Source: Stromatinia cepivora (taxonomy: Eukaryota > Ascomycota > Leotiomycetes > Helotiales > Sclerotiniaceae). From it: 64,000 bases of DNA. The first letter of the stretch is position 1. Each line of letters starts with the position of its first letter. The translations under genes and the position numbers were made by a program. Of this stretch, positions 49,469 through 62,870 are shown one piece after another. The stretch covers positions 2,603,001 to 2,667,000 of the forward strand of contig RCTD01000004.1 in assembly GCA_014898415.1 (NCBI GenBank), read 5' to 3'. A model generated the notes under the pieces. That model ran no database searches. It had not been told where the DNA came from and was given only the letters and a program-made list of their open reading frames with translations.

Positions 49469-50160
49469 TCATCGTCTGACCGCAACGTTATGCAAGATGA
49501 GCCGCAGGCTTGCAGCACGCACATGAAGGCGCCCGTCACACAGTCTGAAGAAGCCCGATCTGATTAATTTCTTTTGTTCGGGTTCAGAAGTTTCAGCCAA
49601 CTCGGTGACGGTAGCCCAAGCAACGATTTGATTCTCATTGTCTTTAGACATCCATGTTATTGCTTCCCGACGTGGCAATCTAAAACTTTCTCTATGATCT
49701 TATTATTTATGCCGGTGAAATGGATAGATTGGATTATCCCGCGAAAGATAATCCAATGAAGCTTTGGGTAATTCGAATAGAAGGTTCGACCGTAGCTACC
49801 GCGGTTGGTTGGAAGGTAGGGAAAGAGATATGAACATGAACAGGTCGAGTACAACTGATTGCCAGCACCCGATGCTCGAAGATGGGACGTCGTTTGGAAA
49901 GTGGTGTGATTAAAGGAGGACAAAGCACAACCAAAAAATGGAACGATGGAGATAGAAAAGGAAAGTAACCCAACAACAGCGAATGGTGACGAAGTTATTG
50001 ATTTGGAATTTAGAAAGGAGAAAAAATGATAAACCAAGAGAAAATTGCGATTGTTACATACTCTTTTCATATTGTCAGCGTCGCTGTGATTAACCCATGT
50101 CTCAAATCTTAACCTACTCGGGGTATTGATATCATACTTCGTATAGTTATCACCAAACAT
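49469..50160 (-). pseudogene. Possible gene or gene remnant with two exon-like blocks (doubtful)
   Basis: Two blocks on the minus strand look protein-coding. One begins at ATG 50160 (MFGDNYTKYDINTPSRLRFETWVNHSDADNMKR) and ends at a GTATGT donor near 50061. The other, about 49678-49469, reads REAITWMSKDNENQIVAWATVTELAETSEPEQKK and more. The sequence between is intron-like (T-rich), but at about 390 bp it is long for this genome, and the obvious TTTTAG acceptor near 49680 gives the wrong phase. So either extra exons were missed or the gene is broken. No family was recognised. Confidence 0.3.
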
Positions 50161-51001
50161 AAACGATCATGCCATGGCTTGAGCGTCTTGAGCTTGAGCA
50201 TACAATGTAACATTATGGATTCAGATTGAATGTTATCAAGTATTATTCCTTCTATGTCCCTGGGCATACTGCTTTCCATACAACTCCAAAAGTGGGCGCA
50301 TCCAAATAGTCATTTCCAATCGGCCCTGCAGAATCCAGTCCCTAACCTAATATGAAACACGATGCTACGAGGGAAATATGGTAAGCTTCACAATTCGGCT
50401 CAAAACGTCACCTTAAACAACTCTGAGAATTACTGCCCATACGGAAGAAGTCATCACAGCGTCAGATGGTGCAATAGAAGGAATTATGCAGGACATGAAC
50501 CTTAATCTCCTTGGCCACATCCTTCCTTGACTATGGCGAGTATGAAAAAATATTTCGCTTTGACTGAAGAAGCGCCTCAATTAGCCGCATTAAAACATGT
50601 CTTGCGCGATGTCTCCGAAATCATCCCGTGTCCTAGCTTGATCTAGCTTGAAGACTAGTTAATACCGTCTATAAAATTGATACAAACTTTATGAACACGC
50701 TTCCAAACTCTTTATCACAAGTTGCGAGACAAATTGAGCATGTCAGGACGAGGGCTAGGCCTAATAGCTGTTGACAAAATCACTCAGAAGCAAAGAATGC
50801 GAGCTTCTTGGACAAAACTCTCACTTCCTCAATTTTTTTCAAACATATACTACTACTTTATCGTCGGTAGCTTGCTGAAGAGAGCATTCAACCCCATGCT
50901 ATGGTAATGCGGGGTCCCAAAAGTCACATGCCTCCCACACAGACAACCTCTCCGCGTCCATCTTGATTCTCGACGACGTGCGTCTTCCACACCGAGCACT
51001 G

Positions 51002-51504
51002 TGTAAGAATTCCTAATAAGTTATTAAATCACTTAATAATATTAACCGAACCAATGATTATATGATCACATGATATATTAATAATATCATTTAATATCAT
51101 TAAACTTTATTATTATATGAAAATTCGATCATATATCATATTAGAATGATTTATAATGGAATAGAATACAATAGAAGTATATAGAACTTTCTTATTGTTT
51201 GGATTAAATACTATTGATTATTATTTCTTTTTATTGTATAAAATGATTCTATAAGATTCGATTTAAATCGATCTTATTTAGAATTACAAAATGATCTGGA
51301 ATTTCATTAAAAATTATAAATACAAAAATATTCTTTAAACAATTCTTCGAAAAAATAAACAGATAAAAATCAATGTTCAATATATATACAATTCTGACTC
51401 CAATATTATTTTATTATTTATAAATTCGATTATTCTTAAGCTAAATACGACTAAGTCTTCCATTATTATATTATTTATTATTATCCGATCAACCTCCTCT
51501 AAGA
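51002..51504 (+). repeat. Solo copia LTR, copy 2, with CACTG target duplication
   Basis: A 503-bp LTR of the same family as 2249-2777, starting TGTAAGAATTCC and ending CCTCTAAGA. It is flanked by perfect 5-bp duplications CACTG at 50997-51001 and 51505-51509. No internal element sequence is present, so this is a solo LTR left by recombination. It lies about 130 bp past the end of the F-box-like gene. Confidence 0.95.
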
Positions 51505-51632
51505 CACTGCAACACTAAAATATGCCGATAATTTCCCAGCTTCAAATGTCTGTCTAAGACTCTCATCGCACTTTCTGTAAAGCCCTTAAAGCCCGGTGAA
51601 ATGACCTTACAACCAGTTGACCTTACAACCAG

Positions 51633-53078
51633 TTAAATCTCCCATCGAAGGAAAAACGAAGGATCCATCCAAACATCGTCGAAAGCCAGCACCTTGGAGA
51701 AGTCAAGACGGATTAGCAGTCTTCGCCGAACAATAACCCTTTTCTCGATCGTTAACTCGGGGTGATCGGGAATTATGGCGAGACCTGACTCCACCTTCTC
51801 CAACGCCATATCAATACTCCACTTCCACCGTTCACCTATAAGCCCCAATCCAACAGCTTGTAAATACAGATGGTCTGCGTTTCGCATTGGGCTGGGTGTA
51901 AATCTCGGGAACAGGTGCGTTACTCGGGATATGCATCCCATGTTACTAACCGTGTCGAACAGATCTTCAAGTTCCTCGGGGTTACTGTGTACGAATTCTT
52001 GCATGGCGTTGAGAGCGTTTTTTGCACGATAATAACATATCGTGGAATACAACTCAGCTATTTGATCCTCAAGCGTGTCTTTTACGACGAATAGCTTGAC
52101 GGTCGCTGTGTTGAGCTGGCTCATCAGTACCGCGATTTTGTAGTCAACAAATTCGTAAGAGGCTGCGGCGTATCCCCAAATACCCTGGGCATGGTGGTTA
52201 TTTCCAATTTGTGTGAGTTGATTGAGGTCTTCCATTAAACTTTCGGCGCTCATAGTTGGGTCGGCTTTCGTCGAATGGATTGGACGGTGACCTGTGTTAT
52301 CCCTAGTATAGTCCTCGACCGTAAAGAATAAGCCTTCTTGAAAACTAGGAGAAAATGGAGATAAGAGGGCTTGTCGTTTGTTCTGCAGAGTCTCGATAGA
52401 AAATTGACGACCACTAGCATTTCTTCCGCTGGGGTCAGCCTCTTTGCTAATTGTGGACTTGGGAACAAAAGGGTTTAGAAGTGTGACCTCATGAATTGAA
52501 GTCCCGTCTATATGCGTCGAAATGAAGAACTGAGTCTGCATGATAGCAGCGCATAACTGGTTAAGGTTGTGATGCAACAGCAGGAACGAATCAGCTCTAG
52601 GTACCTCCCAGATACTACTACCCCCAGTAGAAGATACCTGATGGCGCATAACACAACCGTTGAAAGCTTGCTCTCCAGGTGTTGTGTTTCGCTTGACACG
52701 GAGAATTGGCACTCTCCAGAGACCAATCATATCGAGATAGCTGTAATTCAGATTTCTTCCTAATCCCCCGAGTTGGACTTCAACGAAAAGATTCTTTGTC
52801 AACATAACGTATTTTGCTTCGACATAGATCTTACGGCAGGTTCGCAATAACTGAGGATGGATATTGCTTTTGGCGATGGTAAGAGTTGGTGGTATATCTA
52901 AGCCGTCAGGTCCTTCAGGCTCTTGCACATCGCAAAGTAACATCTCGTAAATTTCGTTGCGGATTTCGCCGGGGAGATTGAGGAAGGGAAAGGGTTTCAC
53001 GGATGAGACTGGTCGACTTGATTGTCGAAGTGATAAAGTCATATTAGACATAGCGAAAAGAGATTGTGAGTTTCGCAA
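51633..53078 (-). CDS. Fungal protein with F-box-like/2EXR-type N-terminal motif
   Basis: A single-exon 481-residue protein. Residues about 28-48 read VKPFPFLNLPGEIRNEIYEMLL, the LPxEIRNxIYExLL motif at the start of a large family of fungal F-box-like/2EXR proteins. It continues with the usual HPQLLRTCRKIYVEAKYVMLTKN (about 75-97). The rest is mostly helical with no catalytic motif seen. The family is greatly expanded in Leotiomycetes and its functions are mostly unknown; a role as a substrate adaptor is only inferred. A second Met at residue 10 (MSNMTL) could be the real start. The solo LTR is just past its 3' end. Confidence 0.75.
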   Translation of the reverse strand: MRNSQSLFAMSNMTLSLRQSSRPVSSVKPFPFLNLPGEIRNEIYEMLLCDVQEPEGPDGLDIPPTLTIAKSNIHPQLLRTCRKIYVEAKYVMLTKNLFVEVQLGGLGRNLNYSYLDMIGLWRVPILRVKRNTTPGEQAFNGCVMRHQVSSTGGSSIWEVPRADSFLLLHHNLNQLCAAIMQTQFFISTHIDGTSIHEVTLLNPFVPKSTISKEADPSGRNASGRQFSIETLQNKRQALLSPFSPSFQEGLFFTVEDYTRDNTGHRPIHSTKADPTMSAESLMEDLNQLTQIGNNHHAQGIWGYAAASYEFVDYKIAVLMSQLNTATVKLFVVKDTLEDQIAELYSTICYYRAKNALNAMQEFVHSNPEELEDLFDTVSNMGCISRVTHLFPRFTPSPMRNADHLYLQAVGLGLIGERWKWSIDMALEKVESGLAIIPDHPELTIEKRVIVRRRLLIRLDFSKVLAFDDVWMDPSFFLRWEI

Positions 53079-55369
53079 TAGAAGACTTTTTATATTGTTT
53101 TAGAAATTTATGTAGATAATTGACGTCGATTGTTTTCGTAATTTCACAAAAATATATGTGAAGAGATAATTGAATTTATAGTGTTGTATGGTAGATGTGA
53201 TGCGATTATATGATTGTATGTATGGAATATATGAACCGGAATATTGATGAGGAAGTTGATAAATGTGGTGCAGTTGTATCAATGTATGTTGGAGATATTT
53301 GTACTATAGTATTTGGAAAAAAAAAACTTGGCTGAGAAATCTCTCTCTATATATAGATTTTGAATTTTCATCTGGACTGGACGGTTTCTTTTGTTTTCCT
53401 GCCTTACGTGGTACGTTACCCGCTAAAGGTATTTAATACTATCGCATAGGAGTGGCTAATGATGGAAATTCATCATATGAATAAAGCTTACGGGATATGA
53501 CGGCGTTTGAATCAATGACCTCAAGAGGAGGCTAGACCTCTAAGCGAGGAGCTGAATCTCTGCGAAATCTTTTAAACCTTTAATTCATACTGAAATGGGC
53601 TAGTTCTACTATTTAATGACGAACGGCATTTCTATAAAATCCTCCACAATTGAGTATAGGGAACGCCAAGGTAGTAGTTTTCTTTTACTGACGGACTAAG
53701 ATTAAGCTTCGATGCTATGCTTTTCACACCATCTTTTTGAAATGCCGGCGCTTAAGAGGTACTACCGGAATCACGCCATAGATTGTTTCACTGTATGATA
53801 AGATGAAGTCCACTCACAAGTCTACTTTCGTAGGACTAGCCAATTTGCCGTTTGATTTGTCATTCATAGCTCACATTTGGAATCCGCAAATTCCTATGGC
53901 ATCTTATACTGATACTAGTGAAATCACAAATTATTTGATGTGCAAATAATTATTGAAAATCATAACCTGAGTGGATGGAACTAATCGTGGACTAGGATTA
54001 GGTTGCTTTCTAGCATCTCCTTAGCCTCGCTTAGTTTGGACCCACGCGGGCTTTCTTTGTGCCATACAGCTATCTGACGAAAGAATGGATTTGGTAGACA
54101 AAATGTACAGGATTTTAGCGGGGAACTACTTTCACTAGGCGATTCACCAAGCCGAAGCTCTACATTCTCTCTAGAAGAGGATTCTTCCGGTAATTTTATC
54201 TAGAAGTTTGATATTATGCGACTCCCTCCCAAACGTTTTGTGAGCCTCTGCAAAGATTAGTTCTTTATGTTTGAATTAGATATGGTACTGAAGTAATCCG
54301 TGATGGTTTGAGTGTTTTGCGTGATTTAAGTTAAGTGTAGGATGAGTACTAACATGCCAGTCGAGTGATCCTTTCGGCTTCCTCGAGGCATTTGCCCTTG
54401 GTCAGGAAAGCATTTAGTACAGGCTCAAGAGTCGACTATGTATCTGAGGAATAGGCAGTCTGTATACAAGGGTAGAAGTTGCGGGGCGTGCGTAAAAATT
54501 CTAGAGGAGGTCTTTTGTTAAGGGCGACGGACCCATTTCGGAAAAGGAATGTGGGGAGGCGCGCAAAGGACTATAAAGCTCGAAACGTACTAGGCCACGG
54601 AAAAGACATTGATCATATTCGGGGAGATATCGAGACTCATCATTTGTATCATAATGACCAGGTCATGACTATCGTGAGGATATTGCCTATGATCAAGTTC
54701 GAACATTTAAGTGCCTTTATTTGAAGCTGGTGGGATATCCCATGTCACCGCATTATCACAGTTTGGACTTTCGGGGGTATTTCGATGATACCTACGTGAT
54801 CTGAGGTAGTATCTGACGGTATATACGGATGGTTCTACTTATCGAAAGACTTTGTCTACTGTGATAATCTAATGCTTTGCTAATTTGTGAAGTAAAACAA
54901 GGCACAAGAAGAGCACTCACTTGAGTTGCTACTAAATCATTAGCTTTAGTATACAGACATAATGTTCTCATTCTATGTTGCTGGCGCCTTTTTGATCATG
55001 TTTTACTTGTCATTATGCATGAGATGATACCGACTGATGTGTAAGAGATATGGAACCTGGATCGTTAGCGATCTCCTATCCATGGGGAAACTGCTCGTCT
55101 GGCTTTGATAAGGCAATGCGGGGTATCGTCTGTTCTACCTTAGAAATCATCATTGGAAGACCTTATCCAAACAGTATAAGCACTTTAACACTACAACATG
55201 GTTCAATCACAAATTAACAACCATCCGAGTGCTCATGATTGAGCGTTTACCTCCATTCAATGTGAATTAGGACGTGGGGCCGCCCATCATCAGGGTGGTA
55301 CTCATTCCGTCAGAGTACTAACCGACATCCCTACATCTTGTACACTCCTCACTCATGACTACAATCACT
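53079..55369. other. Intergenic region before the AT-rich block
   Basis: Contains the promoter side of the F-box-like gene (to about 53400) and 2 kb without a supportable gene. The frame at 54479-54724 has no recognisable features. Composition changes abruptly to very AT-rich near 55370. Confidence 0.5.
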
Positions 55370-56024
55370 TCAAAATTTAATAATAATTCGAATTTATAAG
55401 ATATAAAACTAGAATTATATTTTATAAATGAAGAGATATATTATTATTATATAAAATTATAAAAACTTTAAACTTGAAATCTTAATAAAATCTTGATTTA
55501 TCGCCAATTCTTTGTATATATATTTACTCTTTTCCTTTTTTTATTCGAATTATCAATTATCCTTATAATTGAAGGCTTTATAATCTTTCCAAAAATTAAA
55601 TCTACAATAAAATAACGTTTTGAAAACCTTGGAATTCTTTTAATAGAAGATATTGATGATTTTTGAGCTCTTTTTATTTTCTTTTTATAATTCTATATAA
55701 TTTAATAATCTATCTCCTTTTGAGTCCTCTTCTTTTTTGCATTTAAATTCTTTTTTTACTTTTTAGTTTTTTTATTAGTTTTCTTTTGTATTTTAATTTT
55801 CTTTTCTTCTTGAAGAATAAATGCTTTAATCTTTTGATAAGTTATAACTTTTTTTATTATATTATATGACGTACAAAAGCCGTAATAGAGCTAAATAAAC
55901 AGGGTCAATTATATTCCTTAGAATCTATAATTGAAGAATTATGATTTGTAAGGAACGATTAGATATATATATATAAATATTTATTCATGAATTGTGAGAC
56001 TATATATATATATATTATTGAGGT

Positions 56025-56552
56025 TCTTGGAGGAGGTTGATTGGTTAATAATAATGAATAATATAATAATGATATTATTCACTATTATTATAGTGGAAGA
56101 CTTAGTTATATAGCTTAAAGGGTAATCGAATATATAATGGTTGAAGTCAAAATATGAGTATATTGAATATTGAATTTATTTTGCTTGTTTTTCAGAAAAA
56201 TTCTTTGAAGAAAATCTTCTTATTTATAATATTTGATAGGATTCTATGAAATTCTATAATATTCTATGATTATAAATAAGATCGATTTAAATCGAATCTT
56301 ATAGAATTGTTTTATATGATGAAATGAAATAGTAACCAATAATATTTAACCTTAGAAATAAGAAAGTTCTATATGCTTCCATCACATTCTATTCCATTAT
56401 AAATCATTCTAATATGATATATGATCAAGATTTTGTATAATAATAAAATTTAATAATATGAAATTATATTATTAATATATCACGTGATCATATAACCATC
56501 GGTTCGGTTAATATTATTAAGTGATTTAATAAACTTATTAGAAATTCTTATA
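56025..56552 (-). repeat. Solo copia LTR, copy 3, with GAGGT/ACCTC target duplication
   Basis: A 528-bp LTR of the same family as 2249-2777, in reverse orientation. It is flanked by perfect 5-bp duplications GAGGT at 56020-56024 and 56553-56557. It is strikingly close in sequence and length to copy 1 and less like copy 2. No internal sequence remains, so it is a solo LTR. It lies inside the AT-rich block. Confidence 0.95.
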
Positions 56553-59039
56553 GAGGTCATTATTTTATTATACTAAATTGTATGAATTGTAATATATATA
56601 TATATAAATATTCAATTCATTAATTGATATAAAAGATAAGAAATATTATATAATTAGTTTTTTATAATTCATGATTCATAATATTATTTTCCCCTTTGGA
56701 AAAGCTTATTTTTAAGCATTTTATTCCTTTGTTTTGTTGTTAATTTATTGGAAATTAGGTTTTGTAAAGATTTATGAATTCTAAATCAATTAGATTGATT
56801 ATTTTAATTGATTTGATCAATTTATTAGAAATTGATCAAATTAATCAAATGTTAGAGTCACAAATGACAAAGAATCAATTAGTCCTAAAATAGTTATAAA
56901 ACTTTTCATTATTCTTTTCTAACTAAAAAAACCTTTTTCTTTTAAATCTAATAAAAAGCGATATCAGAATAATAATAAACTATTGATTATATATTAGAAT
57001 TTAATAAATATAAAGATTTTATAGAGTTTTCTAATCAATCGATAGTAAACCATCAATGGTATATTGGTCTTTAACAATGAAACTGTTTCCTTATAGAGAT
57101 TCCTAGTTTTACTAACAATATCCTTCCAACAATTGTAATAGAGCCTTCCCTTCGGGGCTTTGTTCTTAAAAAGCTAATGAATTGCTGGTTTGTTTGTAAC
57201 TACAGGGAGTTGTCGATTAACAAAATAACTACAATATATAATAATTTTTGTATAATAAATAAAAAGATAAACAATAACAATAACAATAACAAAAACATAT
57301 ATAGTCTGCTTTTCTGAAAGCTATATAAATCCATCGGAATCCCATCTTCAAAACTTTGTATTTCTATATTGCAATTGTAGTATTATATCTTAAAACTTTT
57401 ATTACTCTCCCTATTATATTTCAGTCCTTTTCCGAATTGACAGTGTGCTCGATTTGTATACCTCTGCAACTTATATATTCGATATACCTTCACTATATTA
57501 AATGTATCACTTATTACGATAATACGAAATCTTTGTTTGAAGGAAAGATAATAAACAAGGAATACTCTTTTCCAAACGGACCCGATTTAGTATATACAGA
57601 ATATACCCGAAAGAAGAAATCCTGTATAGTACTACCAGAAGACATTAACCCTATAATAAACTGCTTGTTACAGTTTCATCGTGAATAACAGATAATTGAA
57701 ATAAATTCGCTTGAAAAAGTTATACTTTTGGGGAAATTGAAGGGTCGGCAAATTAAATTCATACAAAGAATAAGAGTCTTTTTTTTACAAATAAAAGAAA
57801 CATAGTTTGACATGACTATTCCATAATACAAAAAAAGCTATACTGACATTAAATATACAGATAAAGAAGTTGATAAAGTTGATAGAAATATATATAGATT
57901 TGTAGCGATATTCTGTCGATATACTAAGTATAATCCATTATTTGTTTTGCTAATAGTTATATAACTATATTAACAACTAATAGATAAACCAAGGAATGAT
58001 AATAAATTAAAGGATACCACTAATAAAAAGGATAAGGAAGAAATCCCTAAAGCTTTTTTGATTTAATTATCGAAATCCATTTATATTCCATCAGCGAAAT
58101 CGATATATCGAAAGATAGTTAAAAGCAAAGCCAAAAGTATTAAAAGTACTAACGAAATGATAGCAAAGAAATCATAGATTATTGTATCTCGAATAATCAA
58201 AACAAAATCTATCAGGAAAACTCCCGGGTCGATTTTTGTTAAAAGAAAAGTATCAGAATCGATTGAACTTTTTAATAATAACAATAAAGATCTATAATAA
58301 TCTGGTATTAAATTATCAAGTTCTAAAAGATTTAAAAAGGAAAAGATTTCAATAACTAATACACCGCTTTCATTTCCGACAAGTTCTAATAAATTAAATC
58401 CAATTTCTAAGACCAATATAACATTATCGATCGTTTGTAGAGAATCGTTGATAGCCTTAATAAAATCAATAATGTCTACAATAAAGAAATCAATAGTTCA
58501 AATTAAGGGTTTCGATTTTTTGAAGGACTTTAATAGTAATGATATGAGTATTGTTCTAGGTGAGTATAATTAATTGATAAAAAAGCTTTTAGATTGATAT
58601 AATAAATATAATAATTTGAATTTAATTGATCGACGATTAAACATTAACGAATCTTTTGGATCTCGATTACGAAATGTAATTAAATCTTTTTTTATATTTA
58701 TTTTTATAATAATTCTCCGAATTTCCCATCGGGATTCTGTTACTGAAAAATATATTCGGTAAATATTTTATCAATTAATAGAACTGGATATTGATGAGGA
58801 TTCGAATAATATAAATGAGAATAGATTGTTGAAAAAAAAGATAAAAAAGTAAAGGAAACATAAATATCTAATGACGAAGTGAAAATGATATATTTGTAAT
58901 GATTTTCCAGAGTAGATTGATTGTATAAGAGTTTTTAAATATAGATATTCTAATTTTCTAATACAAATACGAATCCTCTTTATCTTTATAATATACTTTG
59001 ATAATATCACTTTTTTATTCTTCATTGTCATTGTAATAG

Positions 59040-60360
59040 CAATATATTTTCTTTTTCGTAGTTCTCCAAATGTTTTTTAATATATATTAAATTTCATAAA
59101 GCTTTTTATATATCTTCCGTTGATTAATAGCCTTTCCATTATACCAAATATTGTATTCCTCGTTCTCTTTTTCTATAAACTAGTATTTTTTCGACTTCAT
59201 ATTTCATATATCCTTCAATTTCTTTAGGAGACGGGGGGTCGGCAGTATTTTCGCGTTCAAATCATAATTCGAATAGTGAAATATAAAAGATATTATATAT
59301 TTTGTATGATATTGGAAATACTAATTTGTATATTTGTTTATTATTCTTAATATTGATGATAATAAAGAGGTTTATAAAACAATCAAAAAATTTCTTTTTG
59401 GATCGTAATTGTTTGATATTTTTGATATTAAGTATAATTTTATCATTAATATAGAATCGCTGGGGTAAATCTTTTTTGTTATTCTTTAATTTTTTCTTCA
59501 TTGAGTTATTCCAAATTTCTGCTAGTTTTGCTTTTTCCTGATTTAATGATTCGATATATTCTTATATAATAAACACCTTCCCTTTGATATCAGCGTTTTC
59601 ACCGATATAACTAAATATGAGCAGATATCTATATATCGCTTTAAAAGATATTTCATCAATTGTACTATACCACATTGTATTATAAATGAATTCTGTTAGG
59701 GGTAATAACGATACCTAATCATCTTGTCTCTAATTAACATAATATATAATATAATGAATTAGATTTTGATTTTATCGTTCCGTTTGGCCATCGGTTTGTA
59801 AATAGAATACTATTAACAACTTGCGATATATTCTTAAATAAAAAAATAAACTCCTCCAAAATTTATTTGCAAATTATAATCCTCGATCTGAAATTATTTC
59901 TTTTAATGTATCGAAATCCTTAAAAATATATCGAAATAGAATCTTTATTAATTCAAATAAGATTATCGTTTTATTGATTAAAATATATCGGATAAACTTT
60001 ATATATCTATCGACAATAACGAAGACGGTATTATATATATATTTACCTATCTTTGAAAAAGGTAGATCTATAATAAAATCCATTGTTATTTCTTTTCAAA
60101 GATCAAAAAGGAATAATAGAATTTGTAATTCATCGTAAAATCGATGACGCTTTATAATTGTCCATTAACAAATAATATATATTTACATATGCCCTCTTAT
60201 ATCTTTTATCATACTAAATCAGAAATACTTGTTTTTTAATATCTCCCAGGTTTTCTTGATATCCCAATAACCTTTTATAAGATCATTGTAATGAGCCTTC
60301 AAGATTTCGGCCCTTATAATTTTATCTGGCAATATAAAAACACATATTAACTTTTGATGC
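59040..60360 (-). mobile_element. Degenerate Ty3/gypsy chromovirus fragment (integrase to chromodomain)
   Basis: Read on the minus strand, the order is: an integrase zinc-binding (H2C2) region near 60330-60130, with RAEILKAHYND and a WDIKKTW match; an integrase core from MDFIIDLPFSK (60083) through VIVDRYIKFIRY to FKDFDTLKEIISDRG (59874); a post-integrase region 59501-59262 with PISYKIYNIFYISLFEL, matching the family's PxxxxIHPVFHVSLLE; and a chromodomain remnant near 59230-59130 with YEVEKIL and QYLV-stop-WKGY. Several stops and frameshifts are present. Reverse transcriptase and LTRs were not found, so it is a dead partial copy. Confidence 0.85.
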
Positions 60361-61594
60361 AGGAAGTAGTAGTATTGTTAATTATGTAAGTTGAACTAAG
60401 GATCTATTATTCTAGTAGAAATAGAATTGAGGTTATTCCTAAATATAATCTGTACACTATTGTGATCATATAATCTCAATTCTAATCCTATGATGGCTTC
60501 ATTTTCAATACTCTTTTATTAAGGATATCCTATTCGATCCTTTTAGATTATTAATCCTAACATTTTCTTGAACCTTTCGAAAGCAATCTTTATACAAGAT
60601 TTCGTCATTTCATCGGCAATTATATTATATATATTGATATAACTAATAGCGATTTTCTTCTTTTCTATCAAATCCCTAATAAAGTAATAATTGATATCTA
60701 TATATTTGAATCATTTATATAAACATAAATTCTTAATTAAAACTAAAGCATCCTGATTATCATCAAGCATTTGAATTATATCTTTGTTCTTTCCAATATA
60801 ATTTGATCTAAATAAATCTTTGAATATTTGTACAATCTATTTCCTTTGTTTGATGAATATTGCTATCACAATATATTCTGATTCCGTATTAAAAGTAACC
60901 ATAAACATTTGTTTTTTATTAATCTATAATATAAAACCTTTATAGAATATCATAATTCTCTTTAAAACACTTTTCTGATTATATTTATCATTAACCCAAT
61001 CTGTATCTATATATACCTTTATTATATTATCAAATATATTATATTCTTTACAGATATCAGATTATACTCTCTTTAATCCGAACTATAACTTCTATTTGAT
61101 TATTGATTATAAATATCGCATCAGATTCTTCAAAGCTATAATATAATGTTTTACTGGTTTTATTATAAATTGTAAAAGTCTTTCAACTAAGAATACTATA
61201 TTTGATCGAATATATATTATTAAATAGATTATATTTTTTATTCGTTATTAATATTTATTTACATCTATCAGTTTATTATTATCGATTATTAACCAGAGAT
61301 AAGTATAATTCATTATTGACAGTTTCTTGATTTGATATTGTTTATATATAATACTATATTTAGTTAGTATAATATCGAAATATTCTTTTTGATCTATAAT
61401 TAATATATACGTTTTTCTATTGCAAATGATCCTAACATTTAGGATTTTATTAATCTCTTTTAGATTCTTGGTATTAAAACAGATTGATAGATTTTCATCA
61501 AACCAAATGATTTGTGATGATATATATAACGCAATAACGATATTGTCGATATATACCAATAATATTATATTACAGTTTTTGAATATATATAAAA

Positions 61595-61744
61595 TGTGAC
61601 GAACCCAACGAGCGTTTAGAGATCAATCTTAAAATTAAAAGCTATAGAGCTAAAGAGAGTGTGCTACGAAGCTATATATATGATCGGTTCGAAGCTTAGT
61701 ACCGTATTAGTCCAATCGGATGCGATTATGTGTATCTTGTAATA
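61595..61744 (-). repeat. 3' LTR of nested element
   Basis: 150 bp, starting TGTGACGAACCC and ending TGTAATA on the plus strand. It is slightly diverged from its partner at 62871-63020, mainly by transitions. Confidence 0.85.
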
Positions 61745-62870
61745 TTACCCCCTTCTTTTGAAGAGTTCGCTTTGAATTTATTTAAAATGAATGATTTAAG
61801 TATAAAATGATTATTAATCTTTTTTTAATAAAAATGCTTGATATATGGATTGTATTATAATCAACGAATATATATTTATTATATTATATACTTCCTTCAA
61901 ACGATCTTCAAAATATCGGTTATTGATCATTTCTTCTAGATTTTCATTATCGTTGCTTTTGGGTTCAATAATCAGTGTAATAGCCGAAATAGATTCTTAT
62001 CGATCTCAAATTCTTTGATACGGATCTAATAGATAGATTTGTATCCAATGAGAGATATTTCCATATTGTATATATTTATTTTGCTTACGCAAAAGAGTTC
62101 TTTCAGAAGGGGAAAACTCGGGCGCTCGTATATGGGGTAGAATCAAGGTATAATTGGGTTTGTCCAATTGAGTATTAAAAGGGCTAAGAGTATTAATGAT
62201 ATTAAGGTTGCTAATATCCATTGAATTGTAGTTCCGAAAGTGGGATAAATTCTGTAATATATATAGGGCTCTAGACTTATTAAAATGGAATGATACAGGG
62301 AATCCATTTGCTGTACAAGCAGCTAATTGTTGCATAACCTAAACAAAATCAGAATAAAAACAGGGAAAAGAAAATTGTTGAGAAAAACGATTTCTAAAAA
62401 TAATATTGAGTTTATTGCGAAAGGTTGAGATCTTATTCGAATCAAATCAATTCTAACCTTTGGCTTTGTAAAAAGTTCTTTCGAATTTTGTAATATAAGT
62501 ATATAAAGAATCGGTTCCTTGTTTGAGAATGAATAGCTTATCTTCGGCTTCTTGAACTTTATTCGGATTGTTGTAAACGCGTGTGAGTTGATCTAGGATT
62601 GTCGTTCGAGAATCAGGGAGCGTAGGAACGAGATTTCATCCCGCTAACGAGTCATTTCGCCACGAAATTCTGTAATCGCGAGGTTTATCAAATCGTAATC
62701 TATAACTTAAAAATTAAGGGTAAGAAAAAAGATAACACCTTCGAATAATATCAAAAAGATCCATATACAAACGAAAGAGCAAAAGCGATGTACCTAAACA
62801 GAAGCAAACGGAGTATATATGAACATATACAAATGTTATTCCATTTCTTATCTGGAAAAGCTTTTAATAA

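Noticed and set aside
57356..57688. 110-codon plus-strand frame in the AT block
   Set aside because: Composition is that of random AT-rich DNA and no transposon domain was recognised.
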